Source of the DNA: Mesaphorura yosii
Taxonomy: Eukaryota > Arthropoda > Collembola > Poduromorpha > Tullbergiidae
NCBI GenBank assembly: GCA_009869945.1
Contig: WIXG01000034.1
Span: 62,001-126,000 of the forward strand
DNA length: 64,000 nucleotides
Direction of reading: 5' to 3'
A program made the translations under genes and the position numbers. Every line of letters begins with the position of its first letter. Within the stretch, counting starts at the first letter, position 1. Below are positions 51,414 to 63,793 of this stretch, one piece after another. Below the pieces are notes generated by a model. That model was not told the origin of the DNA. It searched no databases and was given only the letters and a program-made list of their open reading frames with translations.

Positions 51414-54400
51414 TTTTGAAGCAAAATGCAAGAGTCGTGATCTTGCCCCTAGAGCTCGGGCGCTACCCAATTTGTCAAAAATAATAAAATAAAGAGAATG
51501 AGGAAAGAAATGTATTATTATTATTTATTATATCACAAATAAAAAACCTCACAGCAGCTCTCTGAGGATCAAACTCTCGTATTTCTCGCCATACCAGTCC
51601 CAAATGAATGAAGTCAACTCTTAAACAAGGCCCCGAAGGGTCTCAAATTGAGTGCATGGGGTTACGGACTGCTGCTGTCGAAGGGAGAAATGCAACTTGT
51701 TAACAGGACTAGGTATCAATCTACGGCGTTTAGTAATCCATATGAAACTGGCAATTGGCCTCATCGAAAACTTCCTGCTTCAGAAGTCAATCATAATTGC
51801 CCGACCTTTTTAACAGTGAAGAGCTTTTAATTTAGGCTATCAAAAACGGATCCAAGAATTCCCATTAAATGACGATTCGATATTCAATCGGCGTTACATA
51901 TTTCGTGAGCTTGAAATGGTTTCATAACTTCCATCAGTCCTTACGCTAATGGCATGCGCTGCATCTTAATGTGAAATCTATTGCAATATAAGAAAACAGC
52001 AAAACGTACTTTAGATCATGATAAGGCCATAAATTGCCACCGATACACGTCGAGCTGCAGATCGATTTTCGTGTGTAACCTTCTTTCCAAAGCCACAAAC
52101 ATAAATTAAGTAAATATGAGACTCTTACGCGTAATGTGCAGGCAGGTTTTCGTTTACAGACAGGCAAAAGTAAAATTTTATGTCAGTCGCGTTCCTAGGA
52201 GCAAACATCAACAGCAGCAAAGGCAAAAGTGCTCGCATAAATATGTGTGCTCAGGACTGCACACACAAGAATGGTTTGGTATCAAAATAAACAATTTTCG
52301 CAACGTTTGCAAAAAGACAGCACACACAGGAAGACAAATACGAAAAATAAATTGGTGAAGGAGAAAGTCTGAGTGCAGAGCGTAGATAACTTTGTATGCG
52401 CTATTATTTATACATGTGCGAAAGCAGGAAGAAGTTACCCTACTTTATTCTACTAGTCCGTGGGGCTTGTGACTGCTCGTCTTAGACTGCTTTCGCACCA
52501 AGAACTAAGTAGCAAGGAAGAATTTTGCAAAAATGTAACAAGCCACACCAAAGAAAAAGTTTCACAAGATGGAAATGGAATTTTGAGGAAATTTGTTTCT
52601 CTTCAAGTCATCTCAACTCTTTAATGCTTCGGCGTGAGTATTCGCGGTGAGAAACGCAGCGCGTACACAACCACACAACGCACGCAGAGGACAAGTCGTC
52701 TATTTTTACAATGATAAAGAGGAAAGAAAGTCGGGACAGACTTCTGCATCTGACTGACTAACCACTTCTTGTCTGGTCCCTCACTTTCTGCGACTCTGGC
52801 ACATAATCTCATCCTGGCCCATCGATCTGTAATCCGGCCGTGTCTATATTTGAACTCCATGATTTGCACTTCTCTCCTTCCAGACGACGTGACTTTTTAA
52901 AGTAAAGCAATTTTCCGGCATTCAACAACAGCCAGAAGTCACAAGGCGATTCGAGGCTCGCGAGTCGAGTCCTTTTCTTTATTTCCCTCATTCTCAGAAA
53001 CAACACAAACAAGAATATCACGAGAAATCATATTAGAATACTAGGGGATTCTTTATCTCTAGCCGCTCAGCTCGAAAATTGTGCAATCTCCTTTCCCTTC
53101 CTGATTTCGCTAGTGTGATGTGAGGTATAAGAAATGTAAATATGATATCTGGTCTTGTCGTATTTTTATGACACGCTGTTAAATTCACGAATGCTCGGCG
53201 AATGCGTGCAGATTTTATTGTCGTTGATGCTCGCAGAAGCCACGAGGCACAATCACTAAACTAATGCGTGAATAAATTAACCTTCAACTTCAGAGCCCGC
53301 AAGTGCCCCGCATGTTGATGTAGTTGTCAATAGTGTCGTGTATTGTGTTCACACTTCTTCCAGTGCAGGGTGTAGGTTGCTACGATGCAGCGATTCATGC
53401 GTATGTAAATTATCCTGTCACTTAACCACATTCTTCGCATACAACACAACTTTGATCTTAACCAGGCGTTTGTGCAGGTAGACAAAAGGTCATAAAGGCA
53501 AACTGGCAAACATTTCTTTGTTACGAGTTGCAGAAAATATTCAACGACAATGGGTCCCTTATAAAAAGCGCGTAAAGAATTCCAAAGCCCGATGGAGTCA
53601 TTTTAATTATTCTTAAAGCAGACACTCATTCATAAAGTTTCGAGTCAGAATAAATCGGTTTGGGATTAAGTTACCGTGAAGTATTGGAGTGAAAAATGAG
53701 AGATTTCAATTTCACGGAATCCATTAAATTACACACTTAAGGAAATGAAAAGAATAACAACTCAAGGCGTTATTACGCGACTTTCAACTCGAAGTGGAGG
53801 TGGAACTCAGCCAATCTTGAGCATTGGGAGAATATTAATGACATGCGTATCAAGCAAATGAACGCCCGCAAGACGGAATTGAAATAGTAGACAGAGCACA
53901 GACGCAGCAGCAACGGCAGCAGACGAATGCTATGATGGATGAATTTATATGTGAGGCAGTGCAAAAAGTCATTTTTCCTCAGGTTTCTTTCTCTCGTTCC
54001 GTTCTTGAGAATACAAAACTTGAATGATAATGCTCGCTTTCCACGTCTTCAAGTGAAATTTTTAAGTTGAGTTACGGAAAGTTTTTTTCTGGCGGAGGGA
54101 AGGAAGAGGAAAGTGATTTTTAAAAAAGAAAACATGATGGAATTTCTCTTCCTGCAGAAAAATGGAGGAGATTAAACCAAAGGCAGGCGAACCTCGTTCT
54201 GGTGTATTGGGCCGAGCTGCTTGGGCCGTCGACGGTGAACTGGGTTAGTAAGGAACAAATTACTTTATGCTAAAAGTGTGCACGGACATGACTTGTAATG
54301 TTTCCCGCATTTGCAACATTCGCCCTTCTTTCTTTTTCCGAGAGTTGGAATTCTCAAAGGAGACTTCAAACTATCACTTATTGTCTTCTACACAATGCAA

Positions 54401-54478
54401 TCCAGGTCGACCGGCGTGTCGGTGGGGCTTGCTGCTGCGCTCTCTCGCATTGTCAGCAAAAGCCAGCCAGCCCAGCGC

Positions 54479-54504
54479 TGTATTTTTTTTTTAGAAAAAA
54501 TACA
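54479..54504. repeat. A/T-tract hairpin TGTATTTTTT / AAAAAATACA
   Basis: Ten-base arms (54479-54488 and 54495-54504) are perfectly complementary around a six-base TTTTAG loop. The left arm sits in a run of ten T. Hairpins ending in T-runs can mimic terminators, but in a eukaryotic setting this is most simply paired homopolymer tracts. Confidence 0.8.
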
Positions 54505-55002
54505 CTCAAATGAAGTTTAATCTAGAAAAACTCCAGCCGTTGTTTTGGCGCACCTGAACCACTTTCGCCCTCGCTTTCCACTTCGACAGGAACGAGCAGG
54601 CAACAACACGACGCAGTACACGTCTTCAGTGCTCAATAATTTCGGCAGCGTATGAACGGCTGCACTGCACTCGCTCAGCAGTCAACACATTGCTCTACAA
54701 ACACAAAAATGTGCAACTGGCACTAAAATAACAATAGGATGATTCTAAAGGGAGCTATTAGTTGTAGAAACGTATAAATAAAGTCATTGTTAACTTTACG
54801 TACGAAAAGAGAAAGAAAATCGATTCGCACATTTCTTTTCTGTCCCGCCGTATTCTCTTTTCCTTTTGTGACAGCGACAGCTTAGAAAACTAAAGCATTG
54901 ATCTTCTGTGCAGCTCCACCCGAGGAACTACAAGAATTCGAAATCTGTGTCCTACACAAGCTTGCACCAGTGCGAAAGAAGCCTGGAGAAGCACAACAGC
55001 AA

Positions 55003-55041
55003 TTAATTAATTACTCTAGTACAAGACTACTAATTAATTAA
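55003..55041. promoter_or_regulatory. TAATTA-rich inverted repeat, possible homeodomain site cluster
   Basis: TTAATTAATTA (55003-55013) and TAATTAATTAA (55031-55041) are perfectly complementary over 11 bases. The 17-base spacer holds a second small stem, TAGT (55017-55020) with ACTA (55026-55029). Each arm carries overlapping TAATTA cores, the site for many Antp- and paired-class homeodomains. Two dense sites about 28 bases apart, roughly three helical turns, would suit cooperative binding. Function is inference; the repeat is directly visible. Confidence 0.45.
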
Positions 55042-58000
55042 GACGTGATATCGCATTTGTAAAAATCTCAGAAGAAACAGGAAAAAAAATCTCTCACTCG
55101 CGTAAGCCGACCCAGCTCGTTTTCGATGTTTTGTTTCATTGCGCCTATTTCGGCATTGGATTTCTTAAGCCTACATTATTAAGAAGTACTCGGCTTCGCC
55201 GTTTGCCTGGATTTTTTGACACGCAATCGAGACCAATCCTTCAATCTTTGCAAATAAGTCTCTGGAGGACATATTCACTGACGTCGTGGGTTTGTTGAGT
55301 AGTGAGCGTGCTCATGACTTCTCATGGCAGGCCGAACAAATCCTCCTTGCATGTGTCCCAGGATTAGGACAGACATTAATTATTTAGCTGCGTTTCTGCA
55401 GGAGAGCTTGAGCAGCTCATGTGAGGCTTAAAATTAGTCGTCGTGAGGCTGTCCAAGCACCTGTCAGCAAATCTGATTAAGAAATTCGTAACTGTCAAGC
55501 AGTGTGGGTGCCGTGCTAGAAGGGATATTGATATACACCTGAAACAACATGCACATGGAACTCAGAAAGCCCGGCATGCACAGACGGCGTAGGATGACAC
55601 ATATTACATGCCCAACGCACTGTTCTGAACTGAAATCTACGAAAATAGAATCGGAATCAGAAGTTACTCAAGAGTGAAAACCAAATACCGACTAAACTGG
55701 AATGTATTCAGAAAGACGTGAACAAGGTTCAGTTCCAATTCCAAGTACTGCGACCGAAATACTAGTACAAATACAAGCAGAAAGTCTAGTCGAGGCGCAA
55801 TACAATCCTCGTGTACAATTTTTAGTTGACAAATCTCTTTTCCAATGCATAATGGCAGCAGCTGAAGTAATTCTATTGGATTTTTCCTCTTGACAGAACA
55901 TGTGAACGTACTATAACATGAGCGTGCCTGCCGCCAAAATCACAGATTCACGTTATTTCTCAAACCGGCGAGATAACCTCAAAGTCGTTCAATGGCACAC
56001 TGCGCGTGAATATGAATACAAACAAAAATACAGCCAGTTGCGGTATTCTTCAAGTGCCGCAACGCAATCTTATCATAAGCACATTTAAAGTACGTGCGCT
56101 TTACCAGCGCAGTACTCGAAAGCGTAACTCGTGCCAAAGAACGAATGAATCTTTTCCAGAAGTTGTTATATTTGCATTTGGGTACGGGTCGCAACTTATG
56201 ATGATGATTACGTTGGCGATGACAACAAACAGTAGCAGTAACTCAACGGCAGCATGGAACCAGCCAACCAAAACCAAGTGAATCCGTTACCAGTGAAATA
56301 CGAATGGCTAGTGGTGAATGTGAACAAAAAGATGTGCTTGCTTGGCTACATTGTACAAAGTACCGAAATATTTCAAAGAGCTTTCAACAGGGCAACGATT
56401 CGGTTGACTTACACTGGAAGAGCGTTGAGCGTCTGCTGGCCCGGCCCGCACATATGCCACGCCAAGCCAGCCCAGGCCAAGTGCGTGCAGTGCGTTACGC
56501 ACTGGAAGGCAGAGGAGAAAGTTGACTCAATGACATACAAATAATATAATCATAATTTAATGTCACGAAAATGCTTTTGCCTCGCCGCCACCGTAGCGGA
56601 ATTATTTTCGAACTTACGCATTACGCATTATGCAATACGCAGTTCGTAGAAGGGAATATTGTACTTTGTGCCTGCCTGCCGCATTCTTACAACAATTCAC
56701 ATTATTTGCGCTCAAAAAGAGTTCATTATGTGACCCGCGAACACTGGAAAACCGGAGGACGTTTACTGTTTGCAATCGCACGGTGAGCCTGAATTTTTTG
56801 TCGGACCTGAGCTGCAATGCTAAACCGTCGGCCCGCATTTGCTGTCTGCGTTAGCTAAGAGCCTTTGTAATCAGTTGCGGTGCTAAAAGTCAATACTGTG
56901 AATAAAGTAAAAGCAAAAGCAAAATGAGCACGGAACCTTTACTTTACCGAATCCAAATGCAAAGCAAAGGCAAATTATCGTCAGAAACTTAAAGCCTTCC
57001 TGCGCTTCATTGTTTTCTGAGTGATTCAATAGCTTTACCAAATTTTCGGGAAAGGACACGCGGAATATGAAAGGTTCAATTGTTACTTGTTACTCGTGTC
57101 TCGCGTATTTTGTCCCAGAAACTTCCTAAAAAGAGTTCCATTATATGCGCAGAGGAGATTGATTTAGAAGCGAGCACAAAAGAAGTTCACTATGTGCTGA
57201 AAGCACGACAACAAAAAGTTGGACTGACTAGACGCACCACGTACGCACGAAACATGAAGAATGACATTCTACCCGCTCGCTACAACATTTGTGCAGTACA
57301 ATCAAATATTCATACCAAATTCTATCCCAATGCAAGCCGCCATACCGCAGTGTGTGGCTTAATTGCTTCTTGCAGGCCAATGTCGCTTCATTTATTTACG
57401 CAGCTATTCGAAATTCACAGTTCTTATTAAATTGCGTACATGTAATTCTTGTTTGTACGGGTTCTGTGTTATATCGATGCTAATGCCATTGGAGTGGTAA
57501 GTGGTAATTGAAATTTGAATTTCTAAACGGTTTACGGGATAAATCCGATCAAATAAATACCGAGAAATTGTGCGCTTGAGCGATTGGGAATTCGCTTCAT
57601 TTAACTGTCACGTGTGCGCCCGAAGCGCTGAAACAATTCAAGTGCGAATAATTCCAGCTTTGTTTGGATTACAAAGGATTTTTAATTTTGTGATTCCCGG
57701 GCTCTGGCTTGTGTCGTTGGCCGTCCGTCCGTCCCTGCACTTCCCTGAAATGTCATGTTCCAGACCATTCTTCTATTCTCCCGTTCAATACCGACGCCAA
57801 CGACCGTGGCTCACTGTCCGCAAAGCATGGCCACGGCGACCAGGAAGTGATCTTCACACTCAAAATTTCCATCATTCATTTTTATCAGACACCACAACGC
57901 TTTGACGCTTCTTCTTCCTGGTCTTTGTCATACAAACAAATTGATGGAAAATTGCACCGTTCGCTTTCTACCGCACGGCAGCTATGAGACAGATTGCGTT

Positions 58001-58229
58001 TCCCCCTTTCATTGTTATTATATTGACTTTAGTGTCACCGAAAGACTAATTGGGTATATAGCTTGGTTTATGCGTGTATGTGTAGCTTAACAATTCCGAA
58101 TTCCAAGAAGGCACGGTACTGCACGAAGGACATAAATAAACCCTTATAATAAAGTCAATGTCGAGTTCGAATTCCTTCTTGTGTCGTCCGTGGCAGTGAC
58201 TGTCTCATGTAAAGAAAATGATAAGCAAC

Positions 58230-58257
58230 TATAAAAGAAACGTCTCGTCAGTCACTT
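58230..58257 (+). promoter_or_regulatory. Candidate core promoter (TATA box plus initiator)
   Basis: TATAAAAG at 58230-58237 is followed by TCAGTC (58248-58253), an exact TCAKTY arthropod initiator, and by the looser TCACTTT at 58252-58258. With the exact initiator the TATA box is only 20 bases upstream, shorter than usual. With the looser one it is 24 bases upstream. An ATG frame starts at 58461 (78 codons) but is rich in Ser/Phe/Leu because it runs through the pyrimidine tract, so it is not called a gene. Confidence 0.2.
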
Positions 58258-58540
58258 TATTTCACTTCATTCAATGCCCAATGCTGCTTCCACCTCCACA
58301 AGACAAAATGTTAATAATAGAATCTTATGGACAATATGTGGCAATGACAATGCCGTTGTAATGGCAATGGCCAAGATGTTATTTTCTGCGCCCAAGCCTC
58401 TTATTATCCGTATCCTATACGGAAATCCAAAGTGAATTCTTTTTAGTACCCACTAATAATATGGTTCTCGTGCATTTCGCTGGATGCGTTGAGCCTCTGG
58501 TCAGTCAGACCGTCGTCTCTGACTCTCAAATGACTGACCG

Positions 58541-58648
58541 ACCCTCTTCGCTCGACTTCTTTACTTTGTCATCTTCCTTCTCAATTTTCGGTCTCCCTTT
58601 CCTCAGCCTCGTCGTCTCGTGGTCCCCATCCTCATCTCATTTTTTCAA
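58541..58648 (+). repeat. Polypyrimidine-rich tract
   Basis: About 108 bases are dominated by C and T (CTCTTCGCTCGACTTC, CTTCCTTCTC and similar runs). It gives the overlapping frame an artificial Ser/Phe/Leu composition. Confidence 0.75.
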
Positions 58649-58982
58649 ATTGATTTCGTATCTTCATAACATCACCATCATACTCGTGCTGCACTAACTT
58701 TATGTGTATATTATTCGGCCGTGTCCTCCCCTTTTCCATCGTTCGAATTTTTCGAATGGTTTGTTTGCCTGCTTGGACGCTGCGTAAACCTTTTGGGGTC
58801 GCCATACAATAACCATAATGGAATTAAGTCCAAGTCCACCGTGAATTTTCATTGAATCAGCGGCATCAGCGGTAAGCGACAGTGAGTCTGCCCGCATGAC
58901 TGACTGGTTGTGACTGCTACTGCAACCTCTATATAAGCAATCACTCATTTTTTACACAAAAACTCAAAGTTTTCATTTTTCT

Positions 58983-58998
58983 GGATGGATGGATGGAT
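58983..58998 (+). repeat. (GGAT)4 microsatellite
   Basis: Four perfect GGAT units lie across the start of an unrecognised 79-codon frame. Confidence 0.9.
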
Positions 58999-59900
58999 CA
59001 CTTTTGTGCTTACTGATTCGGATGGAGTTGGCATCAATGCAGACGCAATGATAGCCCTTCTCAAGAGACGAGCCGCAGAAGCAAAACAGCTAAACAGCTG
59101 CCGCAATGACTTTGTAATGACAAGAATCCAATATGCACTCAGTCATCACCGACCAAAACCTATGCACATGCAGCAACATTGTATGAAGTTTCATGACTGG
59201 AATTCGCCCGGACCGCGGAAATAAGTCAGCAAAAATGCACGATAGAATCTTCGCCCGATTACTTCATATTCCTTTCTTTTGATGTCAGAAAAGCGTTATC
59301 CATTTCACATCTGGGTCGGTCGACTCAGCAGAGAGCACTTCTCGAAAATTGAAGCTCTGACTACTCTGCATTTATGTTTAGACTACAAACGCATGATGCT
59401 GGTCAAAGCGACAGTCGAAACGCACTGCCATTACGTGGCTGTTTCATTTCTGTCAACTTAAAATGTAAAGAAAGGTTACAAGAAATGTGATGGATTTGGG
59501 CTGCCGAAAATTGAGTCTTGCTGGGAATGATCTACATCATTCTTCACAGGCACTTAAAAGCAGCAGCAGCGTAGCCACCATGACGCATAAAACAATCGCA
59601 CTGTGCACTGAAAGAATCGAACCGAAATAGCAGTAGTGGAATTCTAGCTACGACGGCTACGACCGTGAGATTCGTTTGTTTTTGTTTATATTCACGCACG
59701 GAATGGAGGAGACAACACTACAAGACAAGTTGATATTACTCTTCCAAATGCAGTAGACGCAGCAGCAGAAAATTCATGTTGTGGTAGGCGGCCTGTCTGG
59801 CTGCTGTGCTGGCTTGTCATTGTCAGCGCACTGCTTCGTTCGTCTTGAAGATTTTTATTTGTAGCTAACAACCGTAATCCTTTGTCCTCTTTCTTTTTAT

Positions 59901-59923
59901 CTCGACTCAAGATTCGAGTCGAG
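59901..59923. repeat. Inverted repeat CTCGACTC / GAGTCGAG
   Basis: Eight-base arms (59901-59908 and 59916-59923) are perfectly complementary around the seven-base loop AAGATTC. GAGTCGAG recurs at 63799-63806 and a TTGACTC variant at 3556-3583. Confidence 0.85.
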
Positions 59924-60029
59924 GAAGGCAAGACGAACGGAGCATGAATGAAAATGTTTATATTCTGCCTGTTTGTCTCGTGCACGCACCACGAAACGCA
60001 ATGCAACGCACCACACTCGTGAAGGGTCT

Positions 60030-60212
60030 ATCTTTCACTTCACGGTTGACTTTCTCCCACTGACTTCTTTTCCTACGCTGGCTTGTGTTTTCTCGAAACC
60101 TTTTTTACCTTTTCGCATTCTTTTGTCTTGCGCTTCTGCCTCGCTCACTGCTTCTTTTTAGTACTTCCTTATCGCTACATTCTTGTCTCCTTTCCTCATC
60201 TTTCTCGCGAGA
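60030..60212 (+). repeat. Long polypyrimidine-rich tract
   Basis: About 180 bases are strongly enriched in T and C, with only isolated purines, ending in TTTCTCGCGAG. It is the longest strand-biased stretch noted in the window. It resembles a very long branch-point or acceptor region, but no exon is recognised after it. Confidence 0.75.
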
Positions 60213-60646
60213 TTGTTATATTCGAGGGTTGCATCTCTCTGCCTGCCCTGCATTGACGTCTTTGCTTTATCTCTAAATTACTTCTTTCGCCAAATTAAAG
60301 GGGACAAAGGTAAAAGGCTGAAGAGGGGGAAATATTTCCACCGAAGTTGTTTGCAGTCGCAAATATTGGCGGTGGTGGCGACGACGACGCGACACAACTG
60401 GCATTGTAAATCACAATATTTTGATGCTTTTCTGTGGAAGGGTTCACGAATTTTCACGCTAGCGTGTTCCGGCGTCAGAATTCGATTTACATAACTGGTT
60501 CTTTTTTAATTCAATTTGCTGCATCAGTGGACTCTGAAAGCCAACCAAATTATACACGCCTGTCTTGGCGAGCCCGGTCTAAATTCATTGGACATTCATT
60601 ATAAATACTCTTGGCTTATTTTAAGTACAATCGTCACGCAAGGGTT

Positions 60647-60683
60647 TAAGTACACATACGTAAGCCATTCACGTACGTACTTA
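60647..60683. repeat. Two-part hairpin with TAAGTAC / GTACTTA and ACGT stems
   Basis: An outer stem TAAGTAC (60647-60653) with GTACTTA (60677-60683) and an inner ACGT (60658-60661) with ACGT (60671-60674) are separated by an asymmetric internal loop of four and two bases. The terminal loop is nine bases. The whole is 37 bases, too small for a microRNA precursor. Confidence 0.75.
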
Positions 60684-62846
60684 TAATGGTCATCTCGCTC
60701 CGTGTCAAAAGAAACTCTCTATAATTTTTGTTTCCTAATCATACTTTTTAAAATATATCACACAAGGAGCAAAAAGCAAATGTGACTTGCATTAAGCTTA
60801 TGAGTGTATTGTGTATGAGTCCAACAAGAGAAATTGAGGTTTGGGACAGATTAGAATCTCTCGACCTGCACCAGCGACAGTGGCATTGGCCAATCCTTCC
60901 GTGAGTAATGAACATTTCCAGAAAAACCTGCTTTTGCTTTGCCTTTTCAAACGTGCACTTTAATGGCTCAAGCATATTTGTGGCTTTCTCACTTTCATTA
61001 GCACGGAAAGCGTCACAAACGCAAAGACTGCTGCTTGCTTCAGCGTTCAATACGGTCGTCGACGACAAAAAATGTCAACTGCCATCAACAACTAGCGACA
61101 GCGACCAACACCATACTGCTTCGATGATACACACAAATGAAAAATAGCGCCAGGAACTACCAGCCCATCACACCAAAGTAGGGTCCGCCAAGGAGGCCAT
61201 GTCATGGCTAAGTTTTGCGCATGTCCGACCGTCAAGTGAAAGCACAGGAGGCACACAGGCTTGGTGGTACAACAAAACACATTCCAGCAGTCAACGAAAC
61301 CGGCTGGTGAAAGAAAATAATAATCACTTTACGTGTTACGTAAACCTATTTCCATTATAATTACATTCCAATTCCGCCACTTGGCGCTTGGCACATGGTG
61401 TTTAGTGTTTATGCATGCAGGAAATAATTTATTGCCTGAATTAAATTGTAGCGACATTTCGTAATTAAATAAAAGTATTTTGATATCCATTTTGAGTGAG
61501 CAGTGCACAGGAATTCGGTATTTTATTATGGCCCGTCGTTAGTTCGTGTCAGACAAAGATTTCCTCACCGGCCACAGTCGCTTGGCTGGGTTTGATGACA
61601 GGCTCATGCAAAATACGAAAATGGTTGAGTGAGAACGTTTGGCACCACACAGGACTTTATCAAGCGACAGGAATTTCCAGTATTTATGCCAGAGATAAAA
61701 TACCGTATGGTCATTGGAGAACGCTTGCCTTGTTCATGCGTCACGCGTGAGTCCCAGTCGCACGTAAATTTGGGTGGATTTTGAAATTAATTTTCTACAT
61801 GCACAGAATCGCATGCTGACGATTTTCCGTTTACTGTGGCTGGACAATTTTTAATTATTGGGGAGGCATTCACGCCAAATGCCCAACTTTGGCGTAATGT
61901 GTGAGCAACGAGCAGAGCATGGAATAGCCAAAGTAAAAGCAGAACAGAAGGACGAAAGATTTTAATTACGTTTTGACCAACTATAATTAAGTTAAATTAG
62001 CTGAGATAACCCTTTTTAAAATGGCTAAACACGAAACAGGTCGGTTGGTGGTTGGCTCATTTGGGAATTGCAGTCTGACACAAAGGACTGCCGACCAGTG
62101 CCAGTTACTTTGTATAGCGCATTGACATGGCAGATTGTAACATTTTTTGCATAATTTATTGTAAATGCTCGGGCATTAGAGTTCATATCTCGGAGTAATA
62201 ATAATTTAGAGCCTGCTTATTTATGGCAAAGAATTTATAATACTTATGTACACGTATATACTAGTACGCATAGCACAGTCCTCAGTGCGTACGTAATAAG
62301 GCAAGCCCCAAAATAGTCGCACTGACTGACTTCCGTAGCACCGCACGGCTTAGAATGGCATGGCGGATTGAACTGACGGACATACTCAAGTGTAACTAAT
62401 TCATTCATAAATAAAAGTCTCGGTGTAATAAGCACAAGTCTCGATGCATAGTCGTACAGTTTAATCTCAAACTTCAGATTGTTGTGCCTTCGCTCTCATA
62501 ACACGGCGCAATGCACTGCGCGCGTCACTCTGCTAAAGTTGCTCAGCCAGCAGCACACTTTCATTTGCATGACATTGAATCATGATTATTGCAAAACATT
62601 AAGAGATTTGAATCTCGTGAAATATTATTTCATTCCGAGTCTTCAGCGCATGCTTTGCTTTGGGTATGCAGAAACAGCAGTCACTTTCTCTCGGCTGTAC
62701 CGTTGAAATGTGGGGCTGTCGTTTAAGCTGAGCTAAACTGTTCTAGTTTCAATCTCATTCCTCAACACACGTGAACACTGAACACGAACTCAAGTGCCGA
62801 ATTCGGAGTCCAGGATGTGGAAAAGTTTAGCGATACAAGAACAAAA

Positions 62847-62856
62847 CACAATTGTG
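62847..62856. repeat. Palindrome CACAATTGTG
   Basis: A perfect 10-bp palindrome, followed seven bases after its first half-site by another CACAATT. Confidence 0.85.
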
Positions 62857-63793
62857 CAAACACAATTAAAGTTGTTGCTTTGTTCAGCAGGCCAGACAAG
62901 GCAAAATTAGAAATAACAATGGATAAAAATATGCGCCGCGTCTTGAAACAAGTGGACTTCGTCCAAATGGAGTTCGTCCGGTTCTTGACTTTCATATTAG
63001 ATTAAGTCCATATTTATTTACAACATTGGAGGAAATGGAAAAGTAAATTAGAGGCTCGGCAAACAAATTGATTTATACACTTTTCCTTTCAAGGTCCTCG
63101 TCGACTCGTCTTTTTTGCGTCTGCCCCACTGCACTGGACCAAAGACTCAGACCAGAACCGAGGTCCTCGTCGTCAATGCAATAATCATATGGGAAAGGAA
63201 GATGAATTAGAGTTCAAAAGGTTCAACACAATTGACTTGAGAGAGTCTTGCGGGAAATGCAACACAACAAAGAACGAACGTGAAAAATTATAGAGGAGAG
63301 AGACAAGAAATAAAATTGTGAGCCCAATCATCATCCAGAGAACTGTTCAAAGAGGAGAAATAACGCCAAGACGAAGAAACCAAACCAAACCAAGTTTGAT
63401 TGTGCCCAAGAAGTAGGAAACTTTCCTCATGTCTCGCACAGCCGTGCTCGGGTCTTCTAGTTTGAAATTCTATAGCTACTTGTGCACTTGTATCTTCATT
63501 CCATCATAATCATGCCGTAATATATTACCCGAGCGTGTATTTCGATAAAGGAATTCGGCAATCATTTCTTACTACATTTTTCGTACTCGTGAACTTTTTG
63601 GCTTCCAATAACAATAGAAATAATACAATAATTGTACTCTGTGAAATATTCAATGAAGGAGAAGACTGAATGAGAGGGTAGACTTGGGTAGAATGGTAGA
63701 AAGAATAATAACGATAATCTCGCGTTGGGTTTTCACAATTCACGAGCAATAACAGGGAATAATAATAAAAATATACATTTACGGCGGATTCAT

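Larger units (their letters stand above)
48001..56000. other. Non-coding stretch, no gene recognised
   Basis: No gene was recognised. The longest frame of the window (48033-48488, 151 codons) is here. It opens with TTG, its first ATG comes about 38 codons in, and it is rich in Cys, Ser and His without a domain. The frames 50106-50378 (TTG start) and 50323-50637 overlap a GGTAAGT donor-like word at 50353-50359, but no matching exon could be identified. Named content: palindromes at 48922-48945, 49036-49053, 51402-51413 and 54479-54504, GCCATAAA at 52026-52033, and a TAATTA-rich inverted repeat at 55003-55041. Confidence 0.7.

Noticed and set aside
54479-54504. T-run hairpin as a possible intrinsic terminator
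   Set aside because: The stem is A/T only, the setting is eukaryotic, and no gene precedes it.
58985-59224. Apparent EF-hand-like DSDGVGIN segment after a TATA word
   Set aside because: The acidic residue required at loop position 5 and the closing Glu are missing, so it is not a calcium-binding loop.
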